Below, one piece after another: positions 1 to 6,951 of a stretch of DNA of 9,081 bases. The translations under genes were made by a program, and so were the position numbers. The stretch is from a bacterium. Its GTDB lineage: Bacteria > Desulfobacterota > S145-22. How positions within the stretch are numbered: the first letter of the stretch is position 1; each line of letters starts with the position of its first letter. The notes under the pieces were generated by a model. The model was given only the letters and a program-made list of their open reading frames with translations. It did not search any database and was not told the origin of the DNA. The stretch covers positions 1 to 9,081 of the forward strand of contig JALTEW010000163.1 in the NCBI GenBank assembly GCA_027073795.1. Reading direction: 5' to 3'.

Positions 1-31
1 ATAGGGCCTTCTCAAATACCTTGTCCATCAT
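1..31 (-). CDS. 5' end of a gene running off the left edge (product unknown)
   Basis: The minus strand carries a strong Shine-Dalgarno sequence AGGAGG (plus-strand 39-44) seven bases before an ATG at 31-29. A second ATG follows directly, and the frame stays open to the window edge, reading MMDKVFEKAL. Only ten residues are visible, so no family can be named. The gene points away from the transposase remnant, and its upstream region (32 to about 126) appears to begin where recognisable IS sequence stops. The call rests on the RBS and start pair; coding length is unseen. Confidence 0.5.
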   Translation of the reverse strand, partial: MMDKVFEKAL

Positions 32-38
32 GTCTTTT

Positions 39-44
39 CCTCCT
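39..44 (-). promoter_or_regulatory. Ribosome binding site of the left-edge gene
   Basis: AGGAGG on the minus strand, seven bases from the ATG at 31-29. A second AGGAGG-like purine tract lies about 20 bases further upstream (around 61-67), but no start codon sits at a suitable distance from it. Confidence 0.5.
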
Positions 45-87
45 CTGATGTTTTCTAATCTCCTCCTTTTTTCTACATCAAAAGACC

Positions 88-606
88 CTACCATAAAACC
101 CCTACCCACTTAAATCGGGAAAGAACCGATAAAAGCATCGCCCGCTGACGTAGATACGCTCGAAGCTCGCATATGTGATTTTCTGGACGAAAAGCACCCT
201 GCAGTAATCCATAGGTGTGAAGTTGCTGAATCCATTGACAGTCAAGTACGTCGGTTTTTCGCCCAGGAGCATTTTTGATATTACGTGGATTGACCAAACG
301 AACATCAAATCCTTGGGAATCCAGGATTTCAAACACGGGAATCCAGTATATGCCAGTTGACTCCATGGCCACCGTGTCAATCTTACATCGGCGGAGCCAA
401 TCGGCCAACCGGTGAAGATCAGCAGTAAAGGTGGAAAAGTGTCGGACGTCTTGACCCTCGGGGTCTCGCCCAGTAGGCACGGCCACATAATGAAACTCTG
501 CTCCGATGTCTATTCCAGCGGCATTGATATGGAGCTGTTCTAAATGGGAAGTGCCCACTTTCCGATGTCTTCTGCTTCTGCGTTTCTGTTTCTTACTCTT
601 GTCCAT
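88..606 (-). pseudogene. IS110-family transposase, C-terminally truncated remnant
   Basis: This is the N-terminal RuvC-like (DEDD) domain of an IS110-family transposase, the recombinase class that moves IS110/IS1111 elements. From the chosen start it is 172 residues. The catalytic residues look intact: D33 in GIDIG, E82 in AMESTG, and D119/D122 in KTDVLDCQW. The block NPRNIKNAPGRKTD is also typical. Full-length family members run to roughly 300-450 residues and carry a C-terminal Transposase_20 domain with a conserved serine, which is missing here. Homology stops near residue 160 (about position 127), followed by a dozen unrelated residues and a stop. The start at 606 is chosen because GGAGG lies six bases upstream; an earlier in-frame ATG at 639 is possible. 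The N-terminus is very basic (KSKKQKRRSRRHRK), which may contact DNA. Lacking its C-terminal half and the far end of the IS, this copy should be inactive. Confidence 0.85.
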
Positions 607-626
607 TGCATCCTCCATAAGTTTAA

Positions 627-908
627 TGCGAGGACGCATCAGGCGGGAAGGTTACGGTAACTTACAAACTTCCAAACGGGATCAAGGTCACCAATGATAG
701 CGCCGTCTCCTCCCACACCAAGCTTTTTAACGAGCACGAAGCATCAATGTCCACACGGCGTCTGTTGCCTGATACGTCGCAGGCTATTGTGCCCATGCTT
801 ACAGGATTAATCAAGTTCGTTCCCTATAGACTGCCGCGGAACGGCATAAACCAGCTTTTAACGATGCGCTGGCTGGTTGAGGGCGTCGTGGGTAAGATTC
901 CGGATTGA
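627..908 (+). pseudogene. Orphan 3' gene fragment, unknown protein
   Basis: An open frame of 93 codons runs from just after a stop at 624-626 to TGA at 906-908, and a hairpin terminator follows ten bases later. There is no convincing start or ribosome binding site at its left end, which abuts the 5' side of the IS110 remnant. I therefore read it as the C-terminal part of a gene broken by the insertion or a later deletion. The peptide has ordinary protein composition: it begins near GGKVTVTYKLPNG, passes LIKFVPYRLPRNGINQLLT, and ends MRWLVEGVVGKIPD. An in-frame ATG at about residue 42 could in principle start a short protein, but has no clear RBS. I do not recognise the family. The gene-like composition and correctly placed terminator argue that it was once a real gene end. 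Confidence 0.5.
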
Positions 909-917
909 TTGTCCAAA

Positions 918-951
918 AAAAGGCAGGAGGAGACAGACCTTCCTGCCTTTT
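918..951 (+). terminator. Hairpin terminator, probably bidirectional
   Basis: AAAAGGCAGGA (918-928) pairs perfectly with TCCTGCCTTTT (941-951) across a 12-base loop. In the plus direction the stem ends in TTTT. In the minus direction it ends in a run of seven T (complement of 915-921), so it is intrinsically the stronger terminator on that strand. It lies ten bases after the stop of the 627-908 fragment and 33 bases before the phosphoribosyltransferase start, so it ends one unit and could also attenuate the next. Confidence 0.75.
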
Positions 952-984
952 CAATATCTTAGTCAACCCTGTTGGATTTTAAAA

Positions 985-1677
985 ATGCAGCGTTACAAAA
1001 ATCTGGAAAGCGGTGAAAAGTTTCTTTTCAAAGTCCCGGAAATAGGATTTGAAGAGGAGATTCCCTATGTATTTATCCCTGTTAAGGGAGGGAATGTCAG
1101 GATTGCCTCGTTAAATCTCATCGGGATGATTGAATGGAACCAGAAATTTGGCAAGGCTATTGCTGATAAGATTAAGGCCATGTTCCCGGACCTGTCGGGG
1201 ATGGTTTTTCTTTCAGCGGTTGAAAAGTCCCTTCAACTCACGCAGGTAATATGCGAGGAGCTTGGGATTCCCATGATGGCTGTGGCCTATAATCGTAAAA
1301 AGCCTCACATGGAAATCGATACGGGGAATAAACGCCCCTATATCCAGGTAGGGGGGAGCTCCATTACCAGCGGGGATACCTACCTTCTCCTGTACGAGCG
1401 GGATTTGAGCCTTCTCGCGACCGCGACTCAGGGGGTTATCATCATTGATGATGTGGTCAGTACCGGTGGGACCATTGCCGCCCTAGCAACCTTGCTTGAC
1501 GAAATTTCCGAACGTGAGGGGATACCCAAGGAATCGATGCAGATTAAAGGGATTTTTTGTGTGGCCAAGGAGGGGGAGGCCAAACCGCTTTATAAAGGGC
1601 TCTCAAGGCGGATTCACTGGCTGGGGCTATTGCCGGAGCCCCGTTTTTTCCCGGATTCAAAATCAAATAGAAAATGA
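985..1677 (+). CDS. Phosphoribosyltransferase family protein (purine-salvage type)
   Basis: This 230-residue protein has the PRPP-binding signature of type I phosphoribosyltransferases: VIIIDDVVSTGGT at residues 151-163, with the paired acidic residues D155/D156. Such enzymes transfer ribose 5-phosphate from PRPP to a nitrogenous base in the cytoplasm. The signature resembles adenine phosphoribosyltransferase and regulatory PRTases, but the rest is not standard APRT and the protein is about 50 residues longer than typical APRT, so the base is not assigned. The ATG at 985 is chosen because the longer reading from 877 would run through the terminator hairpin at 918-951. Its RBS is weak (GGA about nine bases upstream). 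It sits 39 bp before the ABC ATPase and is probably cotranscribed with it, which suggests that the imported nucleoside or base is phosphoribosylated on entry. No obvious promoter fits in the 33 bases between hairpin and start. Confidence 0.8.
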   Translation: MQRYKNLESGEKFLFKVPEIGFEEEIPYVFIPVKGGNVRIASLNLIGMIEWNQKFGKAIADKIKAMFPDLSGMVFLSAVEKSLQLTQVICEELGIPMMAVAYNRKKPHMEIDTGNKRPYIQVGGSSITSGDTYLLLYERDLSLLATATQGVIIIDDVVSTGGTIAALATLLDEISEREGIPKESMQIKGIFCVAKEGEAKPLYKGLSRRIHWLGLLPEPRFFPDSKSNRK

Positions 1678-1716
1678 TCCTATTCCCATCATTAAGGGGT
1701 TAATTCAGGAATCTCT

Positions 1717-3225
1717 ATGGAGCAGCGACGGGAAGTCGTCAGGATGAGGGGAATTGTTAAGCGTTTCCCAGGTGTTTTGGCGAATGATCATATCGATTTC
1801 AGACTGATAGAAGGTGAGATTCACAGCTTGCTTGGCGAGAATGGTGCTGGTAAGACAACCCTCATGAATATTTTAGCTGGATTGTACCGACCGGATGAAG
1901 GCCAGATTTATTTTTATGATAAACTGGTGAGTTTCAAAAATCCGGGTGAGGCGCTTCACATGGGGATTGGAATGATTCACCAACACTTCAAACTGGTTTC
2001 CAGGTTTACCGTTGCTGAAAATATCATCCTTGGCCTTCGTGACTCTTTCGCCTTAAATTACAGTGAAATACGGAAAAGAGTTTCGAGAATATCTCGGAAT
2101 TTCGGCCTTGAGATTGATCCCGATAGCCTTGTTTCAAGGCTTTCTGTGGGTGAACAGCAGCGCGTCGAAATACTGAAGATGCTCTTTAGGCATGTTCGTA
2201 TTCTGATTATGGATGAGCCAACAGCGGTTTTGACCCCGGGCGAGGTTGAAAGTCTTTTCAAGACAATCCGACTTCTTCGTGACAAGGGATGTTCTGTTGT
2301 TTTTATTACCCACAAACTTGAAGAGGTTATCCAGGTGTCTGACTATATCACGGTTCTTCGGCGCGGGAAGGTTATGAGTACCGTAAGGCCCGAAAAGGTA
2401 CAAAAGAGAAATGGAATTGCCAAGGCGGAACTGGCACGTATGATGGTGGGACGTGAGGTTATCCTGGAGGTGGGCAAAGAACCCCTGAAACCGGGAGAGC
2501 TCCTTTTGGAGATCGCGCATCTTTCTGTAAGGGGGGATCGGGGCGAGCTGGCGGTTAAGGATGTTTCGTTTGCCCTCAGGCGAGGAGAAATCCTTGGAAT
2601 CCTGGGAGTAGCCGGGAATGGGCAGACGGAGCTTGTAGAAACGCTCGTGGGGCTTCGGAAGGATTTTCAAGGTAGGGTAGAAATAAAAGTTAATCCTAAA
2701 ACATCACGTCCCTTTACGCTTCATTATGTTCCTGAGGACCGGATACATCGAGGGTCGGTACCTTCCATGTCCATTGCTTACAATATGATTTTGACATGTC
2801 TCAGCAGGTTTACTCAGGGTGTTTTTTTGAAAAACAAGGCGATCTTCAAATGGGCCCGCGGGAGAATTTCCGCTTTTCGGATATCCCCGTCTGATCCCGA
2901 TCGAAAGGCATCGCAGCTTTCCGGGGGGAATTTACAGAAAGTCATCTTGGCGAGGGAACTCGCGTGGGATCCAGATATCCTTGTTGCGGAACAGCCCACG
3001 CATGGTCTGGATGTCGGGGCTACCGAAGAGGTTTGGCAATCCCTTATTGAACAGAGAAGACGGGGAGCAGGCATCCTCCTTATTTCAGGAGATATCCGGG
3101 AGGCCCTTTCCCTGGCGGATCGTCTTCTGATTCTCTTTCGGGGAGAGGTTATGGATCTCTTCCCCGTAACGGATGACCGGCGTCTTGGAAGCATTGGGCC
3201 TCTGATGGCGGGTGTCAGGATTTAG
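1717..3225 (+). CDS. ABC transporter ATPase, nucleoside uptake (two fused ATPase domains)
   Basis: This 502-residue cytoplasmic protein has two ABC ATPase domains in tandem, the layout of sugar (RbsA/MglA) and nucleoside (NupO/YufO-type) importers. Domain 1 is complete: Walker A GENGAGKTT (40-48), Q-loop Q89, signature LSVGEQQ (142-148), Walker B ILIMDE (162-167) and switch H199. Domain 2 is degenerate as is usual in the family: its Walker A reads GVAGNGQTE (297-305) with Q in place of the invariant K; signature LSGGNLQ (401-407); Walker B ILVAEQPT (421-428) with Q after the glutamate; no switch histidine (ISGDI). Only the first site is therefore likely to hydrolyse ATP well. The two permeases that follow are of the BMP/nucleoside type, which favours a nucleoside substrate over a sugar. 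The ATG at 1717 has AGGA six bases upstream; a second in-frame ATG at 1744 is an alternative. It is probably in one transcript with the phosphoribosyltransferase. Confidence 0.93.
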   Translation: MEQRREVVRMRGIVKRFPGVLANDHIDFRLIEGEIHSLLGENGAGKTTLMNILAGLYRPDEGQIYFYDKLVSFKNPGEALHMGIGMIHQHFKLVSRFTVAENIILGLRDSFALNYSEIRKRVSRISRNFGLEIDPDSLVSRLSVGEQQRVEILKMLFRHVRILIMDEPTAVLTPGEVESLFKTIRLLRDKGCSVVFITHKLEEVIQVSDYITVLRRGKVMSTVRPEKVQKRNGIAKAELARMMVGREVILEVGKEPLKPGELLLEIAHLSVRGDRGELAVKDVSFALRRGEILGILGVAGNGQTELVETLVGLRKDFQGRVEIKVNPKTSRPFTLHYVPEDRIHRGSVPSMSIAYNMILTCLSRFTQGVFLKNKAIFKWARGRISAFRISPSDPDRKASQLSGGNLQKVILARELAWDPDILVAEQPTHGLDVGATEEVWQSLIEQRRRGAGILLISGDIREALSLADRLLILFRGEVMDLFPVTDDRRLGSIGPLMAGVRI

Positions 3226-3229
3226 AAAG

Positions 3230-4300
3230 GTGGAGATACAATTAAAACGCCGTCTTCAGCCGTTAGGGGTTGCAAAATTTCTTCTTCCCCTTGGTTCCAT
3301 CCTCGTTGCCCTTACATTAGGGGGAGGTCTTTTTATTGTCTCCGGTGTCAATCCCTTTTTTGCCTATTGGGAGATGATGAGAGGGGCCTTTGGAACCTTC
3401 TACAATTTCTCTGAGGTTATTGTCAGGGCTACCCCTCTCATTTTTTGCGCCTTATCCGTTGCGATTGCCGGGAAGATGCAGTTATGGAATATCGGAGCGG
3501 AAGGCCAACTTGTTGTGGGTGGCATGGCCGGTATGGGGACAGGGCTCTTTATAGCGCCTCATCTCCCTCCTGTTATCGGGATTACAGCCATGCTGGTCGC
3601 GGGTCTTTTGGGAGGGGGCATGTGGGGACTGATTTCTGGAGTCCTGCGAGCACGGTGGAATGTAAGTGAAATCATCTCGACGCTGATGTTGAATTATGTG
3701 GCGATTATCTGGATGGAACATCTTTATTTCGGGCCGTGGCGGGATCCTGCGGGACGGGGGTTTCCGGGAACGGCGATGCTTCCAGATGCCCTCAGGCTGC
3801 CAAGATTTTGGGGAACACGCATTCATCTGGGCTTCTTCCTTTCCCTTTTGGCCGCGTTTTTCGTCTGGGGTGTTCTTAAGTACACAAAGTGGGGCTATCA
3901 AATCAATGTGATCGGAGAAAGCCAGAAGGCGGCTCGTTACGCCGGATTTCCAATCGACAGGAATATCCTAATCATCATGTTCTTGTCCGGGGCTTTGGCT
4001 GGCCTTTCGGGGATTTCTGAAATAGCGGGAATTCATTTCCGCCTTCAGCAGGGGCTTGCGGCGGGGAACGGATATGTAGGTATTATCGTGGCTTGGTTGG
4101 CCTCCCTCGACCCGCTTCTATCGGCTGTGATATCTATCCTTCTGGGCGCCCTGATGGTGGGAGGGGATCAACTCCAGATTATCATGCATATTCCTTCCTC
4201 TATTGGACTTGTTCTGGAGGGGATCATCCTTTTTTGTGTCATAGGAGGGAAGGTGTTTCAAACCTACACCCTGTCTTTCGTTCGAGAGGAACATTTGTAA
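3230..4300 (+). CDS. Nucleoside ABC transporter permease, subunit 1
   Basis: This is a polytopic inner-membrane permease of the BPD_transp_2 (branched-chain amino acid/ribose/nucleoside) superfamily, NupP/YufP-like, of 356 residues with about eight to ten hydrophobic segments. The conserved family block LWNIGAEGQLVVGG lies at about 85-98, and NVSEIISTLMLNYVA at about 144-158. It should form the membrane channel together with the next gene and be driven by the preceding ATPase. The start is uncertain. GTG at 3212 gives 362 residues and a 14-base overlap with the ATPase gene but has no visible RBS. GTG at 3230, four bases after the ATPase stop, has AGGA nine bases upstream and is preferred. A purine tract AGGTGGAG (3228-3235) is followed by no in-frame start at usable distance. 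The stop at 4298-4300 overlaps the next ATG (TAATG), so translation of the two permeases is probably coupled. Confidence 0.92.
   Translation: MEIQLKRRLQPLGVAKFLLPLGSILVALTLGGGLFIVSGVNPFFAYWEMMRGAFGTFYNFSEVIVRATPLIFCALSVAIAGKMQLWNIGAEGQLVVGGMAGMGTGLFIAPHLPPVIGITAMLVAGLLGGGMWGLISGVLRARWNVSEIISTLMLNYVAIIWMEHLYFGPWRDPAGRGFPGTAMLPDALRLPRFWGTRIHLGFFLSLLAAFFVWGVLKYTKWGYQINVIGESQKAARYAGFPIDRNILIIMFLSGALAGLSGISEIAGIHFRLQQGLAAGNGYVGIIVAWLASLDPLLSAVISILLGALMVGGDQLQIIMHIPSSIGLVLEGIILFCVIGGKVFQTYTLSFVREEHL
4285..4290 (+). promoter_or_regulatory. Ribosome binding site fixing the second permease start
   Basis: AGAGGA inside the end of permease 1, nine bases before the ATG at 4300. It decides that start over the long upstream extension of the same frame, which would lie inside permease 1. 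Confidence 0.6.
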
Positions 4301-5226
4301 TGTCATCATTTGTTTTCATCGCGTCCGTGACTATTTACTCTTCTATGGCGGTTTTGTATGCAACGCTTGGAGAGATTATTACAGAGCGCAGCGGGGTTTT
4401 GAATTTAGGAGTTGAGGGGATGATGCTTGTGGGGGCTCTCAGCGGGTTTACTGGAGCTTATCTCTTTAAAAACCTGTGGATGGGGTTGGCGATGGCGGTG
4501 ATGGCTGGAGGAGCCATGGCCTTGATTCATGCCTTCTTTTCCATTTCTCTCAGGGTAAACCAGGTAGTTTCGGGGTTGGCACTGACAATTCTTGGAACAG
4601 GATTGACCAATTTTTTTGGGCGCCCGATGCTGGGTAAGACCGCGTTGCGATTTACATCCTGCAAGATCCCGCTACTTTCCAAGGTTCCATTCGTTGGAAA
4701 GGTATTTTTTTCACAGAATCCGCTTGTCTATCCAGCTTATCTGCTGGTGCCCCTCCTGTCGTTCTACCTTTACAGGACGCATACGGGCCTCAGCTTGCGA
4801 GCTGTGGGAGAAAGCCCCTCTGCGTCGGATACCGTGGGGATTTCAGTTACAAGGACACGGTATATCAGTACGGTTGTGGGGGGCGCCTTTGCGGGTTTCG
4901 CTGGGGCCTACCTGTCCCTGGGATACATTCCCGGATGGAAAGAAGGTATGACAGCGGGGCAGGGATGGATCGCCATAGCCATGGTCATTTTTGCCATGTG
5001 GGATCCCGTCAGAGCCGTCATTGGGTCCCTGCTTTTTGGATTTATCAATGCCCTTCAATTTTACTTTCAGATTTCTGCATCGGCATGGATACCTGCCTAT
5101 ATTCTGAAGATGCTTCCTTATCTTTTGACGATTGCCGTCCTCCTTGCTGTCAGTGGATGGCGTAACCGGTGGTTTAATACCCCGCCGCCTGCCGCGCTTA
5201 TGCTTCCTTACGAGCGGGAATCGTGA
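4300..5226 (+). CDS. Nucleoside ABC transporter permease, subunit 2
   Basis: This is the second inner-membrane permease of the same importer, 308 residues, NupQ/YufQ-like. The family landmark GVLNLGVEGMMLVGA is at about residues 32-46, the counterpart of the WNIGAEGQ block in subunit 1. Hydrophobic segments alternate with short loops throughout, and the small polar loop TGLSLRAVGESPSASDTVG (about 165-185) is of the type that contacts the ATPase. The frame stays open to 4093, but that extension lies in permease 1; the ATG at 4300 overlaps the preceding stop and has AGAGGA nine bases upstream. It is the last gene of the tightly packed block. No binding-protein gene follows, and no clear terminator is seen in the 107 bp before the next gene. 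Confidence 0.92.
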   Translation: MSSFVFIASVTIYSSMAVLYATLGEIITERSGVLNLGVEGMMLVGALSGFTGAYLFKNLWMGLAMAVMAGGAMALIHAFFSISLRVNQVVSGLALTILGTGLTNFFGRPMLGKTALRFTSCKIPLLSKVPFVGKVFFSQNPLVYPAYLLVPLLSFYLYRTHTGLSLRAVGESPSASDTVGISVTRTRYISTVVGGAFAGFAGAYLSLGYIPGWKEGMTAGQGWIAIAMVIFAMWDPVRAVIGSLLFGFINALQFYFQISASAWIPAYILKMLPYLLTIAVLLAVSGWRNRWFNTPPPAALMLPYERES

Positions 5227-5333
5227 ATTTGTTGCACTCGCATACAAAGCCGCCAAATTTTACATGGCTACCTTTACAGGCCTGTCAGCGTGTATTAGAA
5301 GGCTTATTTTGAAAAAGAAAGGGGATAAAAATC

Positions 5334-5864
5334 ATGGCATATATCAATTTTCCTGAGATAAATGAGATGGATGAGGCGATAAGGAAAGAATTGGAGGGCG
5401 TAAGGCAGAAGATGGGTGAGGTCAGCGAGATAGTAAAAATTCTTGCCCTCAAGCCGGATATCTATCATGCTACGACCGTCATATTCAAAACCCTCATGAT
5501 CAATAAAACCGAACTTGACAAACATATGAAAGAGAGTATTGCCATTCTTATTTCTGTGGAAAATGGGTGCCAAATCTGTGTGGGAGAGCACAAGAGGATC
5601 GCGAAGATGCTTGGCATGCCGGAGGATCGGATTGATGCAGTTGTAAATGGCTTGGAAAACATGGAAATTCCCGAAAGGGAAAGAACTTTACTTCAATTCT
5701 GCCTGAAATGTGCAGGGAAGGAAAATTACAAGATGATGCAAGAAGACATTAATGCTGTCAGGTCCGCAGGGTATTCGGACTCACAAATCCTTGAGGCCGT
5801 TGCCATTGTGGGTTATTTCAACTATATCAACACCATTTCAAACAGCCTGGGAGCGGGCAAGTAA
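5334..5864 (+). CDS. AhpD-like / carboxymuconolactone decarboxylase family protein
   Basis: This 176-residue, all-helical, cytoplasmic protein is of the CMD/AhpD (peroxidase-related) family. The redox core ENGCQICVGEH places E76, C79, C82 and H86 in the ExxCxxCxxxH arrangement that AhpD-type alkylhydroperoxidases use for thiol-based peroxide reduction. The C-terminal YFNYINTISNSLG (161-173) is also typical of the family. The physiological reductant and substrate cannot be read from sequence; in AhpD itself it is a dihydrolipoyl protein. The start has a clear RBS, AAAGGGGA (5318-5325), eight bases before the ATG. The 107 bp between it and permease 2 hold no gene and no convincing promoter or terminator, so it may be transcribed with the transporter operon or on its own. 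Its final codons, AAG TAA, lie in a short repeat shared with another gene end in this window. It converges with exonuclease III, with 32 bp between the stops. Confidence 0.85.
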   Translation: MAYINFPEINEMDEAIRKELEGVRQKMGEVSEIVKILALKPDIYHATTVIFKTLMINKTELDKHMKESIAILISVENGCQICVGEHKRIAKMLGMPEDRIDAVVNGLENMEIPERERTLLQFCLKCAGKENYKMMQEDINAVRSAGYSDSQILEAVAIVGYFNYINTISNSLGAGK

Positions 5865-5899
5865 GAAGTAGATATTAAGTTTAAACTGGTTAAGTGTTA
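5861..5899 (+). repeat. Gene-end repeat, copy 1 (heptamer plus GGTTAAG block)
   Basis: Starting in the last codon of the AhpD-like gene, the sequence reads GTAAGAAGTAG, then AGTTTAAACT (a perfect 10-bp palindrome, 5878-5887), then GGTTAAGTGTTA. The same order of blocks, GTAAGAAGT ... AGTT ... TAAC(C/T)GGTTAAG ... GTTA, occurs at the end of the complete glycosyltransferase gene on the other strand (6952-7001). This copy also reaches the stop codon of the convergent exonuclease III gene at 5897-5899. Confidence 0.5.
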
Positions 5900-6685
5900 G
5901 GTAATTTCAAATTCCGCAAAGAGAAAGGTGTGATCGGAGGGTTTTTCCATCCGCCTCGGCTCGAGGTCGATCTCGCACCGAAGAGATCTTTCAGCAAGAG
6001 GGCGTGTGGCAAGAATGTGATCGATGCGCCAGCCTAATCCCCGTTTAATCCCACCCCGCAGCCGATAATCGTAGAAGGTGAACTGATTGGGTTCGTCCGG
6101 ATGGTGTTTTCTGAAGATATCCATAAATTCCTTCTGCTTGAGGGTGTCGAAGGCCTCCCAAACTTCGGGGGTGAAGCACACATGTCCCAGAAGCCTCTCG
6201 GGATCGTAGACATCAATCTTTTCAGGGGCCACATTCATGTCCCCGCAGATAATAAGGGGATCACTATTTGAGAAATTAGTTTCAATAAAATTTGTAAGTC
6301 TCTTGAACCATTGAACTTTATATTTAAAATGTTCGCTTTCCCTTTCGCGTCCCTGTGGGACATAAACGTTGAGTACAGTTGCAAAAGGAAACCGGGTAAC
6401 GAGAAGTCGATCTTTATCCTCAGAGGCTCCATCCTGGAATCCGTGGATTACCTCTTCCGGTTTCAAGAGAGAGGCCGTGGCCACACCGTTGTATCGCTTG
6501 TAACCGAAATAGGTGATATGGTACCCGATGGCCTCGAATTCCATGGCCGGAAATTGCGTATTATCCACTTTTGTTTCCTGCATGCACAGAACATCGGGGT
6601 GATGCTGCTTCAGCCAGGGAATGACGATATGCAGGCGGGAGCGGAGCGAGTTGACATTGAAGGTTGCAACCTTGAGTGTCTTCAT
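5897..6685 (-). CDS. xthA: Exodeoxyribonuclease III
   Basis: This 262-residue protein is an exonuclease III/AP endonuclease of the EEP phosphohydrolase superfamily. It cuts DNA 5' to abasic sites and degrades 3' ends in base-excision repair in the cytoplasm. The whole fold and active site are visible: N10 (ATFNVNS), metal ligand E37 (CMQETK), Y108 (NVYVP), D149/N151 (CGDMNVAP), D222/H223 (RIDHI) and the catalytic pair D251-H252 (SDH) near the C-terminus. Length matches E. coli XthA (268). The start is supported by GAAGGAG about six bases upstream of the ATG at 6685. It is on the minus strand and converges with the AhpD-like gene; the upstream 305 bp separate it from the glycosyltransferases, so it is probably transcribed from its own promoter, although none is clear. 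Confidence 0.95.
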   Translation of the reverse strand: MKTLKVATFNVNSLRSRLHIVIPWLKQHHPDVLCMQETKVDNTQFPAMEFEAIGYHITYFGYKRYNGVATASLLKPEEVIHGFQDGASEDKDRLLVTRFPFATVLNVYVPQGRERESEHFKYKVQWFKRLTNFIETNFSNSDPLIICGDMNVAPEKIDVYDPERLLGHVCFTPEVWEAFDTLKQKEFMDIFRKHHPDEPNQFTFYDYRLRGGIKRGLGWRIDHILATRPLAERSLRCEIDLEPRRMEKPSDHTFLFAEFEIT

Positions 6686-6804
6686 CTACTTCTCCTTCTT
6701 AGAATGGTTTTAGGGTTGTGTTTTTGAGGACTGAATAAGAAATTAGCAGGTTACAGTCGGCAGAAAAAATAGGTCTGAGTGTTGAAGGGTATGAGCTCAA
6801 AGTC

Positions 6805-6831
6805 CCAAGCTGAAAGCTGGCGGGTGACCCG
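6805..6831 (+). repeat. Two adjacent small stem-loops
   Basis: CCAAGCTGAAAGCTGG (6805-6820) pairs as CCAGCT/AGCTGG with one bulged A. It is followed immediately by CGGGTGACCCG (6821-6831), a perfect inverted repeat around a single central base. Neither is followed by a T-run, so they are not typical terminators. Confidence 0.4.
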
Positions 6832-6858
6832 TGAAGTGTAAGGCGTAAGGTGTTTAAA
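6824..6858 (+). repeat. Degenerate heptanucleotide array, GTNANNN-type
   Basis: Five consecutive 7-base units can be read in register: GTGACCC, GTGAAGT, GTAAGGC, GTAAGGT, GTTTAAA. The two central units differ only in the last base. The core GTAAG is shared with the exact GTAAGAA units on the opposite strand at 6981-7001, suggesting one repeat family in two orientations. Confidence 0.45.
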
Positions 6859-6951
6859 GGTCTATTTCCCTTCATTGAATATACCCCAACCCCATAAATT
6901 GTTTCCTGTAGTTTATTACCCATAACTTATTGTCCGGTTCATTTATTAACA

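Noticed and set aside
1..950. Terminal inverted repeats or target duplications bounding the IS remnant
   Set aside because: None seen by eye, and IS110-family elements normally lack terminal inverted repeats of the usual kind.
877..984. Upstream extension of the phosphoribosyltransferase frame
   Set aside because: It passes through the terminator hairpin and overlaps the preceding fragment; its residues do not look like family sequence and there is no RBS.
909..984. Purine riboswitch ahead of the nucleoside operon
   Set aside because: Only 76 bases are available, mostly the simple hairpin; no three-way junction or conserved purine-aptamer core is visible.
2134..2670. Minus-strand open frame of 178 codons
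   Set aside because: It is antisense to the ABC ATPase, whose Walker and signature motifs are intact in the plus frame.
3482..3901. Minus-strand open frame of 139 codons inside permease 1
   Set aside because: It is rich in Arg/Pro/His/Ser as expected of a shadow frame and lies opposite a clear membrane protein.
5227..5333. Promoter TTGCAC (5232-5237) with 17-base spacing ahead of the AhpD-like gene
   Set aside because: The matching -10 would be AAATTT, too poor a fit to claim.
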